From the NCBI RefSeq assembly GCF_035582795.1, contig NC_134366.1, forward strand, positions 109,189,756 to 109,253,755: a stretch of DNA of 64,000 nt, written 5' to 3'. The position numbers and the translations under genes are program-made. This DNA is from Mycteria americana. Its lineage: Eukaryota; Chordata; Aves; Ciconiiformes; Ciconiidae. Below, piece after piece: positions 34,823-46,800 of this stretch (positions are counted from its first letter, which is position 1; every line of letters starts with the position of its first letter). The notes beneath the pieces were generated by a model. It searched no databases, was not told where the DNA came from, and saw only the letters and a list, made by a program, of their open reading frames with translations.

Positions 34823-37800
34823 GCAAGTGCCGTGCTGTCTGAGGGGAATTTCCAAATCAGGCCCTATGGGAGCCCTGGGGTTTAGGGGGTGAAGGTGGAA
34901 AAGAGGTGAGAGAGGACTGCCTTCTCTCTGACTTGCCAAAGAAAGCCTTCTAGGCTAAAATATCTCTCTATATTGTTCGTATAACTAAGCTGTTACCCTC
35001 TGCCTTAGCTACCAAGTGCCTGTTTGCCTCTCCCCCATTAATGCAGGGCTTCCTCACATGCCTTAGAGCTGTGAGAGAATTTCAGAGAATCATTTTAATT
35101 TACTAACTTATGCAGTGATCTTTTCAACATATGAAATGTGCAGGAACATGATACACTTCCCACCGCCCCCAGTTTAAGACCATTGCTACCTAAAAGACAG
35201 TTTTCTCATTGCCACGCTGCTGTGAATTCAAAACAACTCCGTTTCCCTTGCGGGGCCGCCTTCGTGTCCTGCTGGAAACGGGGCAGAACTTGGCTGCAGA
35301 GCCTTTCCTTGCACCGCCCTTTAGCTAGACAGGACTTAGGGCTTTGACTCAGGCACTGACCAAGTCAGCCAGTCCCTGATGCCCCCAGAAGCTACTTTAC
35401 AGTTAATTTTAATTTGTGTAAAGCCTCCGAGTGCCAGACCACCAGGTAGCAATGGAGGAGGAACGGCAGGCAAAGGGTCGCCTCCCATCGTCCCCTCAAG
35501 TCAGTGATGGTTGTTAGATGCTGACCTACCCCCATAGGTGCCAAAGAGGCACCTATATGCGGCACAACTATCCTCCCTCTGCCATACAGAGCTACCTATG
35601 GTCCATGCTCAAGGCCAGCGGCGTGATGCTGTCCTCCAGACACACTCTTAACCGAGCCCCAAACTCCCTTAGGAGCCCCCGGGCTTTACACCTGAGATTA
35701 TCTGGGCTCCCTTTTGTTTTTAGCACCGGGATGTAGCTCAGCCCTTTTATAGCTGTGGCTGAGCGATGTGAGGCAGGACAGGCATGGTATAAGACAGGGA
35801 AACGTCTGATGAGCCTCAGACTCGGCCTGGCGTTTCCAGACCAGCGTTCGTATCTCGGCAAGGCAACTGGCACATCAAAAGCTGACAGCACGTGTCCCAG
35901 GCTGCTCAGACCTCTTAACCTGTGAACAAACGCAGTCCTTTAACTGGCAGGCACAGAAGCAGATTCGTTTCTGCTAGCAGAGGTAATATCAGAAGATTTC
36001 TTCAAGCTACGCTCCTTTGAGATCTTTATGATTTATAGGGGTTTCCTCCTCTTTAATGTTCATTTTGCAGGTGTAACTCCTTTATTGAAAATTCCTCTGC
36101 ACTCAAGAAGCCCCAAGCAAAGGTGAAGAAAACGCATAATTTGGGCCATAAGAACAGCACCACGCCCAAAGAGCCCCAACCTAAAAGGATGGAAGAGGTC
36201 TACCGAGCCCTGAAGAATGGCCTGGAGTAAGAGCCTTTATCCCGCTTGTTGATTGAAGCTTTCTGTGACATTTTAGAGCCTAGAGAAACATATCACAGGA
36301 ACAGGGATCCTTAATCATAGGAGAGGAAAATAGACCTCTTGGAGCCCGGATTGTAACACTTAGGATCTGAAATATTTGTACGGGAAATGGGGCAAAATCC
36401 CATTTCCACTCCCATTGCTAGGAAAGCTCCCAAAGGCTGGGATTTCAGCATTAGAATTTTTTTGCTCCGAATTTCCTAGAGTCCTGTCAGAGGCTTGTAT
36501 CACCCTTAAGATAACGTCCCAGACGATAACAGGGCTTTTACCAGCCAGATACAGGAGCAGCGACTGGAAGGCACCAGCCCGTAAACTAAGCAACAGATTA
36601 GCTTCCTTGAAACTGGTTGTTCAGTGTAAGGAGAACACCGAGCTCTTATACGCAGCTAAATAAGTGGCTCCTCTTTATTCCCAAAAAGGCAGCAGGGAGC
36701 TGCTTTTAGGACAGATCAATGTAAATGAGTTTTTGTCTGAAAACGGATCCAATGAGGAAAGCATTTGTTGCACAGATTTTCTTTTAGGATGGTCAGCAGC
36801 CAGCTCGGTATGTGCTGCAGAGCTCATGCATCCCTTCTCTGGTTTGTGTTTACAGCGAGTATCTGGAAGTTCACCAGACAGAGCTGGATAAGTTGACTAC
36901 TCAGTTAAAAGACATGAAAAGAAACTCACGCCTGGTACGTGTCACGCTTTTTCATCGTGCGGATGCACAGTAACCTTCTTGAGGTGCTGGAGCAGCCATG
37001 GGGTGGGAGTGGGATACAGGGAATTTGTGTTGATGCTCTTCTTCCCTTCCAGCCCTGGTCTTGCTTGTGATTTCTATTGACTGGCAAACATTACTTTCTC
37101 GTGGTGCTGTTATGTTGCAAAATTAATCACAGTTCTATCTTCTCTGTTGCAGGGAGTTCTGTACGATTTAGATAAGGTACGTTACCCCCTTTGACACTGG
37201 TTTTGCAAGGAAGCGTTAGTATTGGTACGGTGTACATAGCTGGCATGGGAAACCTCTCTCAGCCGGACCTACTGCCCAGGCCAACACCATCGAGGGAGAA
37301 GTTACCTGACAATTTGCACTTGCGAAGGAAGAAGTCCCGCTCCCCTCCTCTTCCCAGGGGCTCGGGTATTGCCCGGTGCCTCCACCAGCCAGCTGTGCTC
37401 GCTAACCCGGCACCGAACTTACCCTATCAGCCCTTCCTCAGGGTCTGTCAAGTTAAACTGGCTCCGGGACAGGCACAGGGAAGGAGGCAGAGCCCTGCCA
37501 GGGGAGGAGGGAGGCGGAGGAGCGAGGCCTCCTATTTCTGTCCGCTGCCAGCCGTTAAATTCATCGCCTTGTGCGACTTCGCCCTGCCAGCTGCAGGCGG
37601 GTGGGAGGCTGGCAGGGGCATGCCACTGTGGGAGCCAGCTCAAGTCCCGGCTCATCCCTGCTCCTGCCAGTCCTGGGGAAGAAAAGATTGAAAAATTGAA
37701 AATATTTTTCCCTGCAGGAAAATTTGGGTGAAACAAAAGGAAAGCTTTCAAAAACATTTCCTGAACAAGTCTGGCTTTTGTTTCAGTCAAAATGCCAAGC

Positions 37801-40800
37801 TTGGTTTTGCTTTCAAAAACAGTTTGCCTAGGAAGAGGATGGATTTTGAAATGCAAAACCCGATCAATTTTAATACAGGTTTTCAAAGTACTGAGAATAC
37901 TGTATTTTGAACTAAAAAAGCTCAGATCCTTTTTTTTTTTTAAGAATTCAAAGAACTAGGGAAATCCCATGAAAGAAAACCTTTTTTTTGTCAAAAATAC
38001 ATTAGGTACAGAAGTCAGTGAGCTCCATTGTCAGCTGCAGATTAATGGTGGTAAGGTGGGACAGCTAACTCCAGATTCACGGGCAACCAAACCCTGCATG
38101 TTTTAAGGAGGAGTTTCTCAGCCTCATGGGGACCTGAAGACCCGAGCAGAGCTAGCGTGGTGATGACTTACTGATTTATTTAAATGTGCCTCACCCTCTG
38201 CCTCTTCCTTTCCTTCAGCAAATCAAAGCGGTCGAAAGATACATGAGGAGGCTGGAGTTCCACATTAGCAAGGTAATGAGCACTCCTATCGTCTTTCTTC
38301 TGCATCTGCTCCTGTGCTATTAGGAAAACAAACCCTTGGCCTCCTGCTACCCCTCCGCTCCGGGGAGGCCGCCTTGACGAAGCCTCTCCCAGATTCAGTA
38401 TTTTTACTGCGATGGGCTGGTGGTCGGAGCCAAAGAAAGGGTTTCCATGTGGTTCGTAGCCCCCGAGGTCCAGCCGTGCCCCGAGGCACTCCCACCTGGC
38501 TTTTAGGTAGAGAGAGAACGCAGGGTCAGGCGCTTGCTGGGAAACATCTCTCTCATTGCATGCTTATCGTTAAACTATAGGTAGAGAGAGAATTGCATCT
38601 GAAAGTCATTTAATTCGCCGGTTGTCTCTACTGTACGCAGCAGCTAGATTGGATTTATTCCTGGATTTCACTGCTAATGCTCTTGCTGCATGGTTTGGGG
38701 CCCACATCCACTTGATTACATTGGTGAGAATAGTCAGTAGAGGTACTTGTGATTTATACTAATACATTTTAGAGCTGGACAAAATCCATGGCATGTATTC
38801 TCTTACTTATAAACATATCTGCTAGCGATTAGTTGCTTTTCTGAGCCTGACAAAAGAATGAATTATTTTTGACGGATGAAATGTCTTTTGAGAGTCATTT
38901 GAAAAGTGTTCACGCAGCTTGAAGTGCTCCAATTATGACAACCCATCCAAACCTTTTAATTTCAGTCTTCTCTTACTCCTGGAGCCGAAAAAAAAATATA
39001 AATCATCGGGCGATAGACTGAAATTTTGTTCCCCAAACGACCCTCTCTCTTGCTGGCAGCATGAATGGCAAAATTAGTGCTTAAAGAACATTTCCATTCA
39101 AGTCCTTCCCACTCTAGCCTGCTCAGAGCTAATGGTTTCAGGACTTATAATAGGACTGAAAAGCACCGAACACAAGAGGTAATGCTGGTCAGTATTACTC
39201 AAGCTTGCCGAGTACATTAGTTCACTTTCTGTAACCCACAGCAACAGAGACAAAAGGAGCCAAGCTGTGCTGCGTTAAAACCAACGGGCTTGGGCAGGTA
39301 AAGAAACAGCTTTGTTTCTAATGATAGAGAAGGTCTGTTTCAGCTGTACCGAATCAGGGCCGCAGCGATGCCTTCTGCCATCTATCCGCTGCCGCTCTGT
39401 AGAGGAAGCAGAGCGAGGAAAACGGGATGTGCAGCAGCAGACCCCACGTATTTAGGGGGGCAGAGGAGCGTGCCCTAGCTGCGCTCGCATGGGCAGGGGC
39501 AGGACATCAACCCTGGGCTAACGCTCCGCCCGGGTGGCAGAAGTAAATACCAAGTGACAGCTATTTATAGCAGCTGTCTTTAGCTTGCTGACTTGCAAGC
39601 GAAATAGGAGTGGGTATGACTCCAAGAAGCTTTTTTTGTAATTTTGAAATGTCAAAATGCTACCTGTGCCTCCAATACCCTTTGCTGAACTCTTTCACTT
39701 TGCAAAGCAGTCCCTGTTTTGGTTAGGAATCCCTCAAGTCAGAGGCTTCAGCCACCGGGTATCCAAGCTAGCCTTGTAAAAGTTGACCTAATGCTTTGAA
39801 GCCGTCAGGAAGAACAGTCCCGCTCCAAACAAATAAGCAACAACAAGCATTTTGTTAGAGGTTAAGCAGGCTTGGAAAATGGGATTTGGAACACGCCTGG
39901 ATTGTCACATCAGGCTCATCTCTAATGCAGCAACACAAGTCTTAGACTGAGGAAGCCAAGGCGCTGGAGCTTTCATAGAGAGAAACTCCGCTGTGAAAAT
40001 CCACTACCAAGCAACAAGCACCATGGGGCACAGGGCGATTGCTTGATGTCAGAGACAACAAAGGAAGAAAGTTATTCTAGGTAAAAAACAAATATCATCC
40101 TATCTTAGCAGGGACATTAGAAGCAGAAAGAAGAGACAGCTTCCTCTTTCCTTCTCCTCACCCTGATAAAGTCAGATTAGAAAACCTACATCTGTATCTG
40201 GCACATTAAGTTTATATAAATTTATACCACTATATATAGCTGGTGTATATATATATGTATATATATACGCACACACAGCAGCTATACCACTGTAGACTCC
40301 CACCGAACAGCTCAGATGGAGCAAATGTATACATTCAGTGCAGGGATCAGAGGGAAAAGGGAAACCAAAGCATGAGACACACGTAAATCCATTGCACTCT
40401 GAAGCTAGGTCCAGGTGAGGCTTTAAACTGTGTGTGAGTAGGTTTTGCAAAACTGCCAGAGTGCTTATGAAATGTTGCGTGCCTAAGTCATGCCAAAAGA
40501 CTTTAAGAAGATGACTAGGAAATTATGTGAATGCCTGTGGAGCTGAAGTTCAAAACTTTCTTAATTTGACATCAGCTGTTTCTAAGTCCTTTACTTGTGC
40601 TGATTTTGACTATGACTCCCAGTTTCTGGAGGACAGGCAGTGAGATTTCAAAAAAAAAAAATCACTCCCTGCTTCCAATATTACCTATTAGTCAAATATT
40701 GCAACAACCTCGATCCGTGGCTGGCGTTAGCAATGCAGGAGACATTGCTGGCCCTGTTAAACGTGCCATTTAACACGTCCAGTCCCCTTTGGCAGTGTAG

Positions 40801-43800
40801 ATGTTGCAGTTGCCTTTGAAAGAGCTCTTCCACACTGATATATTTGAGAAGCTTGCTGCGTGCCTGCCCTACCGTTATGATTGTACGTAGCCCAGACAGG
40901 GGGGAAAGGGAGTAGCAATGGTTAAAGGCATGCAGGGCAGGCAGGTGAATTGCTGGCAGCATCTGGTGTTGCTGTACTGAGATTTTTATAGCGGAAGTTA
41001 TTTTTATCTTGTGTTTCTTTTTCATAGACTGTAACAGGATCACAGCTTCATTTGCTCACCCCTTCCAATGGCTTAGTTTCCTTGTAATGCAAATGACGGC
41101 ATTGTTTGTTGGTTTTATTTTGTTGGGTTTTCTCAGGTTTTTTTCAATGCACCCTCATTGTTCCCACTAGGTGGATGAGCTCTATGAAGCCTATTGTATC
41201 CAAAGACGTCTCTGTGATGGTGCCAGCAAAATGAAGCAAGCCTTTGCAATGTCTCCTGCCAGCAAAGCAGCTCGAGAGAGTTTAACCGAAATCAACAGGA
41301 GTTACAAGGAGTACACAGAGGTACATCCTCCTCAGTTTAGTCTTTTGCTCTCACACTCTTTGAAGGCCAGGGGAACTTTGCCACTGATTTCAGGGAGAAC
41401 GTCATCCAGATAAAAGAATGAAAAGGAAAATTCAGCAAAGAAGAGTTATTATTTATTTGTTTGTCTTCAGGTGAATACCTGATGACTTACAAAGACAGGT
41501 TACATGGGCCCAAAGAGTTCCTTGAAATAATAATGTTTATGTTCGACAAGAGCAGAGTTATACCCAGGAACTGCTGCACATGAAAAAAGCATAAATCTGC
41601 CCCAAACCTACATATATTCGAACTATGTCTTTCCCACCCCGCAGATTTTGGGATGGCAGATTGGCTGGAATTCACGTGTATACAGACATCTGCTGCATCC
41701 TATCCGGTTTTACTTGCTGTGATCAGCATCTATGTTATTAAACAGGCAGTGGATGAAGAAAGGTCTAATAATGTTGCAAACATCCCAGCACACAAGCTGT
41801 GACAGCCTTCCAAAATCTGAAGGAAGAACTGGAGAGGGTCCGGTACCTGTCTCCAACAGTCTTTTTTTTTTTCTTAATGCAGTCTGTGTTTCTTGAGAGA
41901 TTAAAAACATACTGGGAGCCACTTTGGCACGGAGCTGCTGCTGGCACATGTGCTGGCTGGAGAGGACTGGGACAGTGACCGGGTTATGCTTCAAGGGCCA
42001 CAACTGCCCTCTGCCAGTGGGAGGATTAGAGCGCAAAGAAGAAGAGCATGGGGTTACATTCAGCTTCGGCGTGAGCAGGCGTAGCTCAGCTGCCATTTTT
42101 AGGGCCAGACCTAGCTAAACAGCAAGGAGGGCTCTGGCAGATTGATTTTACTGCAAAATATCTTTCATCTGCATAACAGAATCTTCCCTTCCAAATAGAC
42201 CTTAAAAAAGAAAGGAAACCCAAAAAAAGAAAAGAAAAAAAAAAGGCAGAAAGAGGGTTTGTCTGACCTCACTGTTCTCTTTTCGAACACAGAACATGTG
42301 TACCATAGAAGCAGAGCTGGAAAACCTATTGGGGGAGTTTTGCATCAAGATGAAAGGTAATTGCCTTTTCACCTTTCCCTTCTTTCTCCAAAACAGCAGC
42401 AGTCGCTGTGCACGTTAGCGAGGGCATCGAGACATGCTAGTGTGACGTGTATTTATGGTAGGTGCGGTTTTCCCCCACCGCAGCCATTGCTGAGCCTTCG
42501 AACCCCCAACTTACACCCCTGCCCAGTGGAAAGGATCACAGAGCCAGGAACATCAAAGCTTACAGAGAGACTTTCTGAGATGCTGCTTCTTGTTTTCAAG
42601 GCTAGTTATCTCCCTCAAACACTCCTCCTAACAGCCAAAGCAATTCTGTTTTGAAGGCTGCTGTACCTTTTGCCTCTATTTCCATAATCCTTTAAGATGA
42701 TGACTGGGAAATTATGTGAATGCCCATGGAGCTGAAGTTTAAAATACGTTCTTAATTTGACATCAGCTGTTTCTAAGTCCTTTACTTGTGCTGATTCTGA
42801 CTACTGCTATTTTTGAACAAATGTAAAAAAGCAAAGAGCCAGGGATAGTTTACCATTTAAACACCTAGATAACTCAGTGGTGGCATTCACCTTTCCGTTT
42901 TATTCCTTGTCTTTACGACAGGGGACTTTATGGGTTTGAATACAATGGAATCAGTTTTACCTGAAGCCTCAGTGAATCACCAGGTATTGCTAATGCTGTT
43001 ATCCCTTTAAGACTAAATGTCTTAAAGAAGAGATTGTGGGGGGATATCTTTTTTGGATCTTCAATCACTGGGATGAAAATAGTTCTATAAAACAAAATCA
43101 GTATCTAAATATTCATGCACTCTTAATTCTTCACTTGAAATCTTGCCATTTAAAAAATCCACAGTATTGCTGGTGGAGTTTTTAGAGCTCACAAATCTCA
43201 TACAGGGTTTTGGTTCTGCCTGGCTTGTCACAGTTGTGAGTTAGTTGCATCCCATGGTTGCCCTGCATAAAACATGATCTAGCTTAGATTAAGTTAAAAT
43301 AGTTAATCCGTGCTCCCATATTAGAGAAAACAAGTGCAGCAGCTGTTAGAGTTCTCCTAGCTCCATCCCATAGCACCAAATCTCAGGTTTTAAAGCCCCC
43401 ACTCTTCAGTACTGGAAAGGCAGTCAAAGATGCACAGATGTAGAGTTACAAGATGGACACACAGAGCCTGAGCCAGATACTGCTATACAAAAACCCACAG
43501 CAGAACTGCAGCGTGGACATGCTGAAGGAAACACAAGGTCACGCAGTGTAGAAAGGGAATTGCATCAGGCCAGGTCCCTCGGAGCATTTCCTTCCCTGCT
43601 GTAAATGCAGTGCAACGTACAGTTCCTGAGAGCAGGATACGTTGCAGGAAGGTGTCATGGCATCGCAAGTGACTGGGCTGAAAAGGTCTGGCCCCTTCTC
43701 TTTTGTACGCCCAAATCCTCCAGCAAAGCCCAAGGGCTCTCGAGGAGCCAGATGCTGCGCTCACATGCAGGAGCAGAGCACAAACCACAAACAACAGCTA

Positions 43801-46800
43801 CTTCTGAACACAGTTCTCATAACATAAAGAAGCCCAAGTTAGAAAATTGCCAAGAGAAATGGTGTATCGTTAAGTATTCTCTAATTAGGACAGCTAAGAT
43901 TTCTATCTAGATAGTTTTCCCTATCTAGATAGTTTGCCCTAAGGAATAGGAATCCAACAGGACAATCCAGCCATTGCTATTGCTAAAGCTCACAACAGCT
44001 CTAGCACAAAAGCCTACAGATCACGCAGCAAGCTTCCCCCTTATGTTATACTGCAGCATATCCAGCTAACTTTAGGATCTAATTTAAAATCAAAGCATTC
44101 CTCTCCCCAAAGCTTATCTGTTCCTAGCCATTCCAGTGAAAGTTATTTTTATTTTGTGCCCTCTGTCACTTACACTGAAAGCAAGCCAACCTACACAGTG
44201 CTGTCAGGCAGGGGACCCACACTGTGTTTTTATGACTGATATTTTAAAAAAAAAGCCTAATCATTTTTCAAAATATAGATAGTAAACTTGGCAGCAGGCT
44301 TTGATTAATGCTCAGGATTAATCAGCTGTTGAAATGAAACAGGGAAACGCAGTGTGGAAATTTAGAAGTCCCTGTATGGAGTTTATGTGTCCTCTTATGA
44401 TGTATAGGGAAATACCCCTATACGTGGTGCTTAGGGACATGGTGTAGTGGTGGTCTTGGTAGTGTTAGGTTTACGGTTGGACTTGATGATCTTAAAGGTC
44501 TTTTCCAACCTATACGATTCTGTGATTCTGTGATTCTGTTGGAAGTGCCAGGACAGCAGGAGGTAAAACGCTGAGCCGTTTTACTCAGGGAGAGCAATAC
44601 GCTGGCCTGACGCACCAGGGGCTCTGCAGCACGGAGCCCAGCACCAGCAGCCACAGTCCACGTGTCCGGCATCCTGCACACAAGCAGAGGTGTACATGCT
44701 GCATGGACTTCAGTGGCCCTGCCAATGAAGGACACTCGTGTCCTGCCACCTTACCGCAGCCACGTAATGACCCTATCCCTTAATTACGTATGCTGACACC
44801 CCAGGAGCAACCTCCCACCCGACCTGCATTAGAAGCCCAGGACACTGCTTTTACAAAGGCGTGACATTTGAAATGGTACGATAGAGCCATTGGCTCCTGC
44901 CATACGTTTAGTCCCCAAGAGCCATTCAGTTACCAAAAAGTTGTTTCCTCTGAAAGTGCCTATCCCCCGTAATCAAGTCAGCACTTAGCCCCCTCTTCCT
45001 CAGGCTGGAGAGACTTGGCCAGTGCCTTCCGCTGCAGCAGCTCAGCTCCAGGTTCATCTCTCCTGCCGCTTCCTTCCGTGTCCCTCGGCCCAAAGTGGTG
45101 CCTGGTTAGGCCAGTCACTGCTCACAGACCTCGACTCCGGACAAGGTCCATGTGGCGTTTTAAGCTGTATTCCCCCTCCCACCCCATCCACTGAACAAAG
45201 AAAGGGCCTTTTATTTTCCTCAGATGCTTTCAGTGATGTCCCAGCAGAGATCAAATTCACTTACAAAAGCATGCCTGGGGAGAGAGAAGCAGCAGTGGAG
45301 TGCTAGTAAGCTTAAATTATTTATAAACAGTAAATAAATTAGAAAGGAATTGGTAATATGAGCTCTGAGCAAGGGCTTCTCTGCTCTGCTAAACAGTAAG
45401 ATGAGCGAAGAAAACTCTTTTCTGGTCAAAGAAATGGAAGAGGAGACTCAGTGGATCACAGGGACAGGCCATGACTGCATGCAGGGGTCTGGTTGCTCCC
45501 ACAGTCCAGCAGCAGGACTAATTCACCCCAGTAAATAAAGCCAACATTAGGGTTCGTCTTGCTTGCCTTGATTTTAACACACCGATATATGTTCAACCAC
45601 GGCATTTTAGGATAAATGCAGCGCATAGACCCCAGAAAGTTTGTTTTCATTCCTTTCTCTGCCACAGGCTTTGTATGTGTCCTCAAACTGGGGTTTTTTG
45701 GGTGTTGCAACACTAGAGACATAGTTTTAGGCTTACCCAGGCAAAGCTGGGTAAATTTTTATACCAAAACAAGTGCAATAGTTAACTACTGAGGAGATCT
45801 GTGAGAAAGGAGAGGTTGCCTCTGTGGAGGCAGAGGATTAGAATAATGAAAATGAACCAGTTGCATCCGGTAGAAGAACAGGTCACAAGGCCAGGAGAGG
45901 GATGGTAACGTCCTTGGGATTTCAGGATGGTCACAAACCTCAGGAAAATTTCCATTTCATATGCACAGTGCCAATACAGAAATAGCATCATCATGACCTA
46001 CCTTTAAAAAAATTTTGGGGAAAAAAAAATCAAGCCAAGATATACCACAAGTGCTTTGCTGCACTACTTCTCCCCCTCTGGGGAAAGACGGGATAAACCT
46101 TGTATTACAGTCGTCAGTCATGTTTCTTGCTGTACTTGCTATTGAAAGATACTCGGATCGTACGGGAATGATAATGTTAGGGAAACGCCAAACAGAAGGA
46201 GCCCCTCGTGTTTCTATTAAGGAACTAAAAAGGAATCTGTGTTAAAATGTATAGCTCGGTTTGATTAGTGTTAAGCAGCAAGCACTACATGGTAATCAGC
46301 AGCTCGCCTACGCATCATGGTAGTACGGGTGCTAAGCTCGGTTTCTGAAGCCAGATGACGTCAGGAAGCTGCTTCTCCTTTTTCTATAATTATTATAGAA
46401 TAATTTGAGCTGTTGTAGGAAAAAAAGCTGGAAAGTGCCTATCTTTGATATGCAAGAAATCACAACCCAATGAATTGTATACCAAAAAAAAGGAGAAGAA
46501 AGAAAATTAATATTCGGGGGGGCGGGTAGTCTTGGTTTGGAGGGTGCTAAGGCAGCAGTGAGAGGGGGGTTAAAAACAGCTGCCGGCGGAGCGGCTGCTG
46601 GGGGGCTGCCGGCATCTCCCCCGCAAGCGGGGCAGCGGCCCCGGGGTACCCCGCGGCCGGTCACCGCCGCACGTGGCTGCCCAGGCCCTCCCACAGCCCC
46701 GCCGTGTCTTTCCTTCTCAGGTCTGGCTGGCTTCGCTCGGCTCTGCCCGGGAGATCAATACGAGGTACGTCTGCGTTGGTTTACGGTTTGTTTAATAGCA

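Larger units (their letters stand above)
38273..41170 (+). other. RIPOR2: Intron 5
   Basis: About 2.9 kb, GTAATG to TTCCCACTAG. It contains a (TA)n run near 40245 and the first copy of a repeat shared with intron 7 (40501-40613). No coding segment is seen. Confidence 0.85.
42357..46720 (+). other. RIPOR2: Intron 7
   Basis: About 4.4 kb, GTAATT to CCTTCTCAG. It carries the second copy of the shared repeat (42690), an exon-like 62-nt segment (42922-42983), an 18-bp palindromic tandem (43903), a CR1 tail (44423-44540) and an intragenic CpG-rich block with a CRE (46356-46720). Confidence 0.85.

Noticed and set aside
37191..37691. Open frame running past microexon 4 into intron 4
   Set aside because: The conserved continuation lies in exon 5 after a normal GT-AG intron; the intronic extension is GC-rich filler.
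46537..46720. In-frame N-terminal extension of exon 8 through the CpG block as coding sequence
   Set aside because: Open frame but no ATG, and RIPOR2 conservation begins exactly at the exon 8 acceptor.
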